Positions 27,779 to 28,345 of a DNA stretch of 28,345 nucleotides are shown here, in pieces. The position numbers and the translations under genes are program-made. The stretch comes from WHTI01 sp963756365 (GTDB lineage Bacteria; Actinomycetota; CADDZG01; WHSQ01): NCBI GenBank assembly GCA_963756365.1, contig CAVWNF010000001.1, positions 1 through 28,345 of the forward strand, in the 5' to 3' direction. The notes under the pieces were generated by a model. It was not told the DNA's origin and did no database searches. It worked only from the letters and a program-made list of their open reading frames with translations. The first letter of the stretch is position 1. Every line of letters starts with the position of its first letter.

Positions 27779-28345
27779 TCGGCGAGGCTAGCACGAGACC
27801 TGCTCCCAGGGGCCTCTTGACGATCGATGTCGAGGACTGGCATCACGCCAACTTCGCCCAGTTGGACCCCCACCAGGACGAGGTCATGTCGCAACGACGT
27901 GCGACGACCTACGACATGGCTCTCGCCATCGATCGCTGGATCGATTGACCGGCGATGCCGGGGTCTCGAGTACATGCTTCGTCCTTGGCGAGTTTGCGGA
28001 GAGTTACCCGGCTGCCGTGAGGAGACTGGCCGACGCAGGACACGAGATCCGTCCACAGCTACAGCCACGATCTGATCTACCAGATGACGAGGGCGGACTT
28101 CGAGGAGCAGGTGAGACGGTCGGTTGGTGCCCTCGGCGACATCACCGGAGCGCAACCCGTCGGGTTCAGGGCTCCGAGCTGGTCGGTCGATGCCCGCACG
28201 CCGTGGTTCACGGAGGTTCTCGAGAACCACGGATTCAGGTACGACTCCAGTGAGTTCCCCATCAAAACGAATCTCTACGGCACCAGCGGAGCGGCTCTGG
28301 AACCCCACTTCCTCGGATCTATCCTGAGGGTGCCGGTGACCGCGA
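27772..28345 (+). CDS. Polysaccharide deacetylase (NodB/DUF3473 type), 3' end cut by the window
   Basis: This is a metal-dependent deacetylase acting on N-acetylated sugars, of the type often found in exopolysaccharide clusters. ATG 27772 gives MTLGEASTRPAPRG, then the first catalytic motif LLTIDVEDWHHANF (Asp-Glu-Asp). After a shift near 27945 come VSSTCFVLGEFAESYPAAVR and LADAGHEI. Another shift near 28050 leads into SHSYSHDLIYQMTRADFEEQ with the metal-binding H-x3-H. Then VGFRAPSWSVDARTPWFTEV and the DUF3473-type RYDSSEFPIKTNLYG follow. The gene runs off the window at FLGSILRVPVTA. The start overlaps the divergent ATP-grasp start by seven bases, so one of the two starts may be wrong. TTG 27817 is an alternative here. 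The enzyme could trim the polymer made by this region. Confidence 0.88.

Overview
The window is GC-rich bacterial chromosome, most likely from an Actinomycetota lineage that I cannot place further. Two conserved actinobacterial gene neighbourhoods support this. One is eno - FtsB/DivIC - DUF501 - Ppx/GppA. The other is the MSMEG_4193-type phosphomutase - DUF3090 - SCO1664-type kinase-like trio. GTG and TTG starts, overlapping stop/start codons and a NarL/LuxR two-component pair fit as well. No mobile element, CRISPR array or rRNA is visible.

Sequence quality governs how everything else is read. Most genes are broken by small frameshifts, often one missing base in a short homopolymer. Even enolase, an essential gene, needs about six corrections, so these look like uncorrected read errors and not pseudogenes. 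About 4.77-10.17 kb is almost clean, while 12.2-28.3 kb is badly affected. I report each broken gene as one reconstructed locus and give approximate shift points. One error creates a false 841-residue fusion of an acyl-CoA synthetase with a phosphomutase.

Layout: (1) 1-6.6 kb is housekeeping: enolase, cell-division FtsB-like protein, DUF501, exopolyphosphatase, acyl/acetyl-CoA synthetase, phosphomutase, DUF3090 and SCO1664 family, then a reverse-strand tRNA-Leu(UAA). (2) 6.8-9.2 kb holds a soluble histidine kinase and a NarL-type response regulator, closed by a hairpin terminator. (3) 9.37-21.8 kb is a compact same-strand unit with touching or overlapping genes: a degenerate stand-alone receiver, a roughly 970-residue HEAT-repeat protein, a PelF-type glycosyltransferase with its own HEAT tail, a PelG-type transporter, a large GT-C-like membrane protein, a TolB-like beta-propeller lipoprotein, a Wzx-like flippase and a methyltransferase. 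(4) 22.0-24.8 kb encodes a secreted protein with a beta-helix and RTX repeats, followed by a terminator. (5) 24.9-28.3 kb is a second carbohydrate cluster: NDP-sugar epimerase, GT2 glycosyltransferase, a reverse-strand ATP-grasp ligase and a polysaccharide deacetylase cut by the window end.

The most interesting region is (3). PelF and PelG mark a Pel-like exopolysaccharide machine, but PelA, PelB, PelC, PelD and PelE are not in the window. In their place are HEAT-repeat scaffolds, a degenerate receiver, a GT-C-like enzyme and a beta-propeller lipoprotein. My working hypothesis, which is inference, is an actinobacterial Pel-like polysaccharide system in which HEAT proteins and the receiver replace the usual PelD/PelE regulatory scaffold. 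The RTX/beta-helix protein and the deacetylase downstream could act on or with the secreted polymer.
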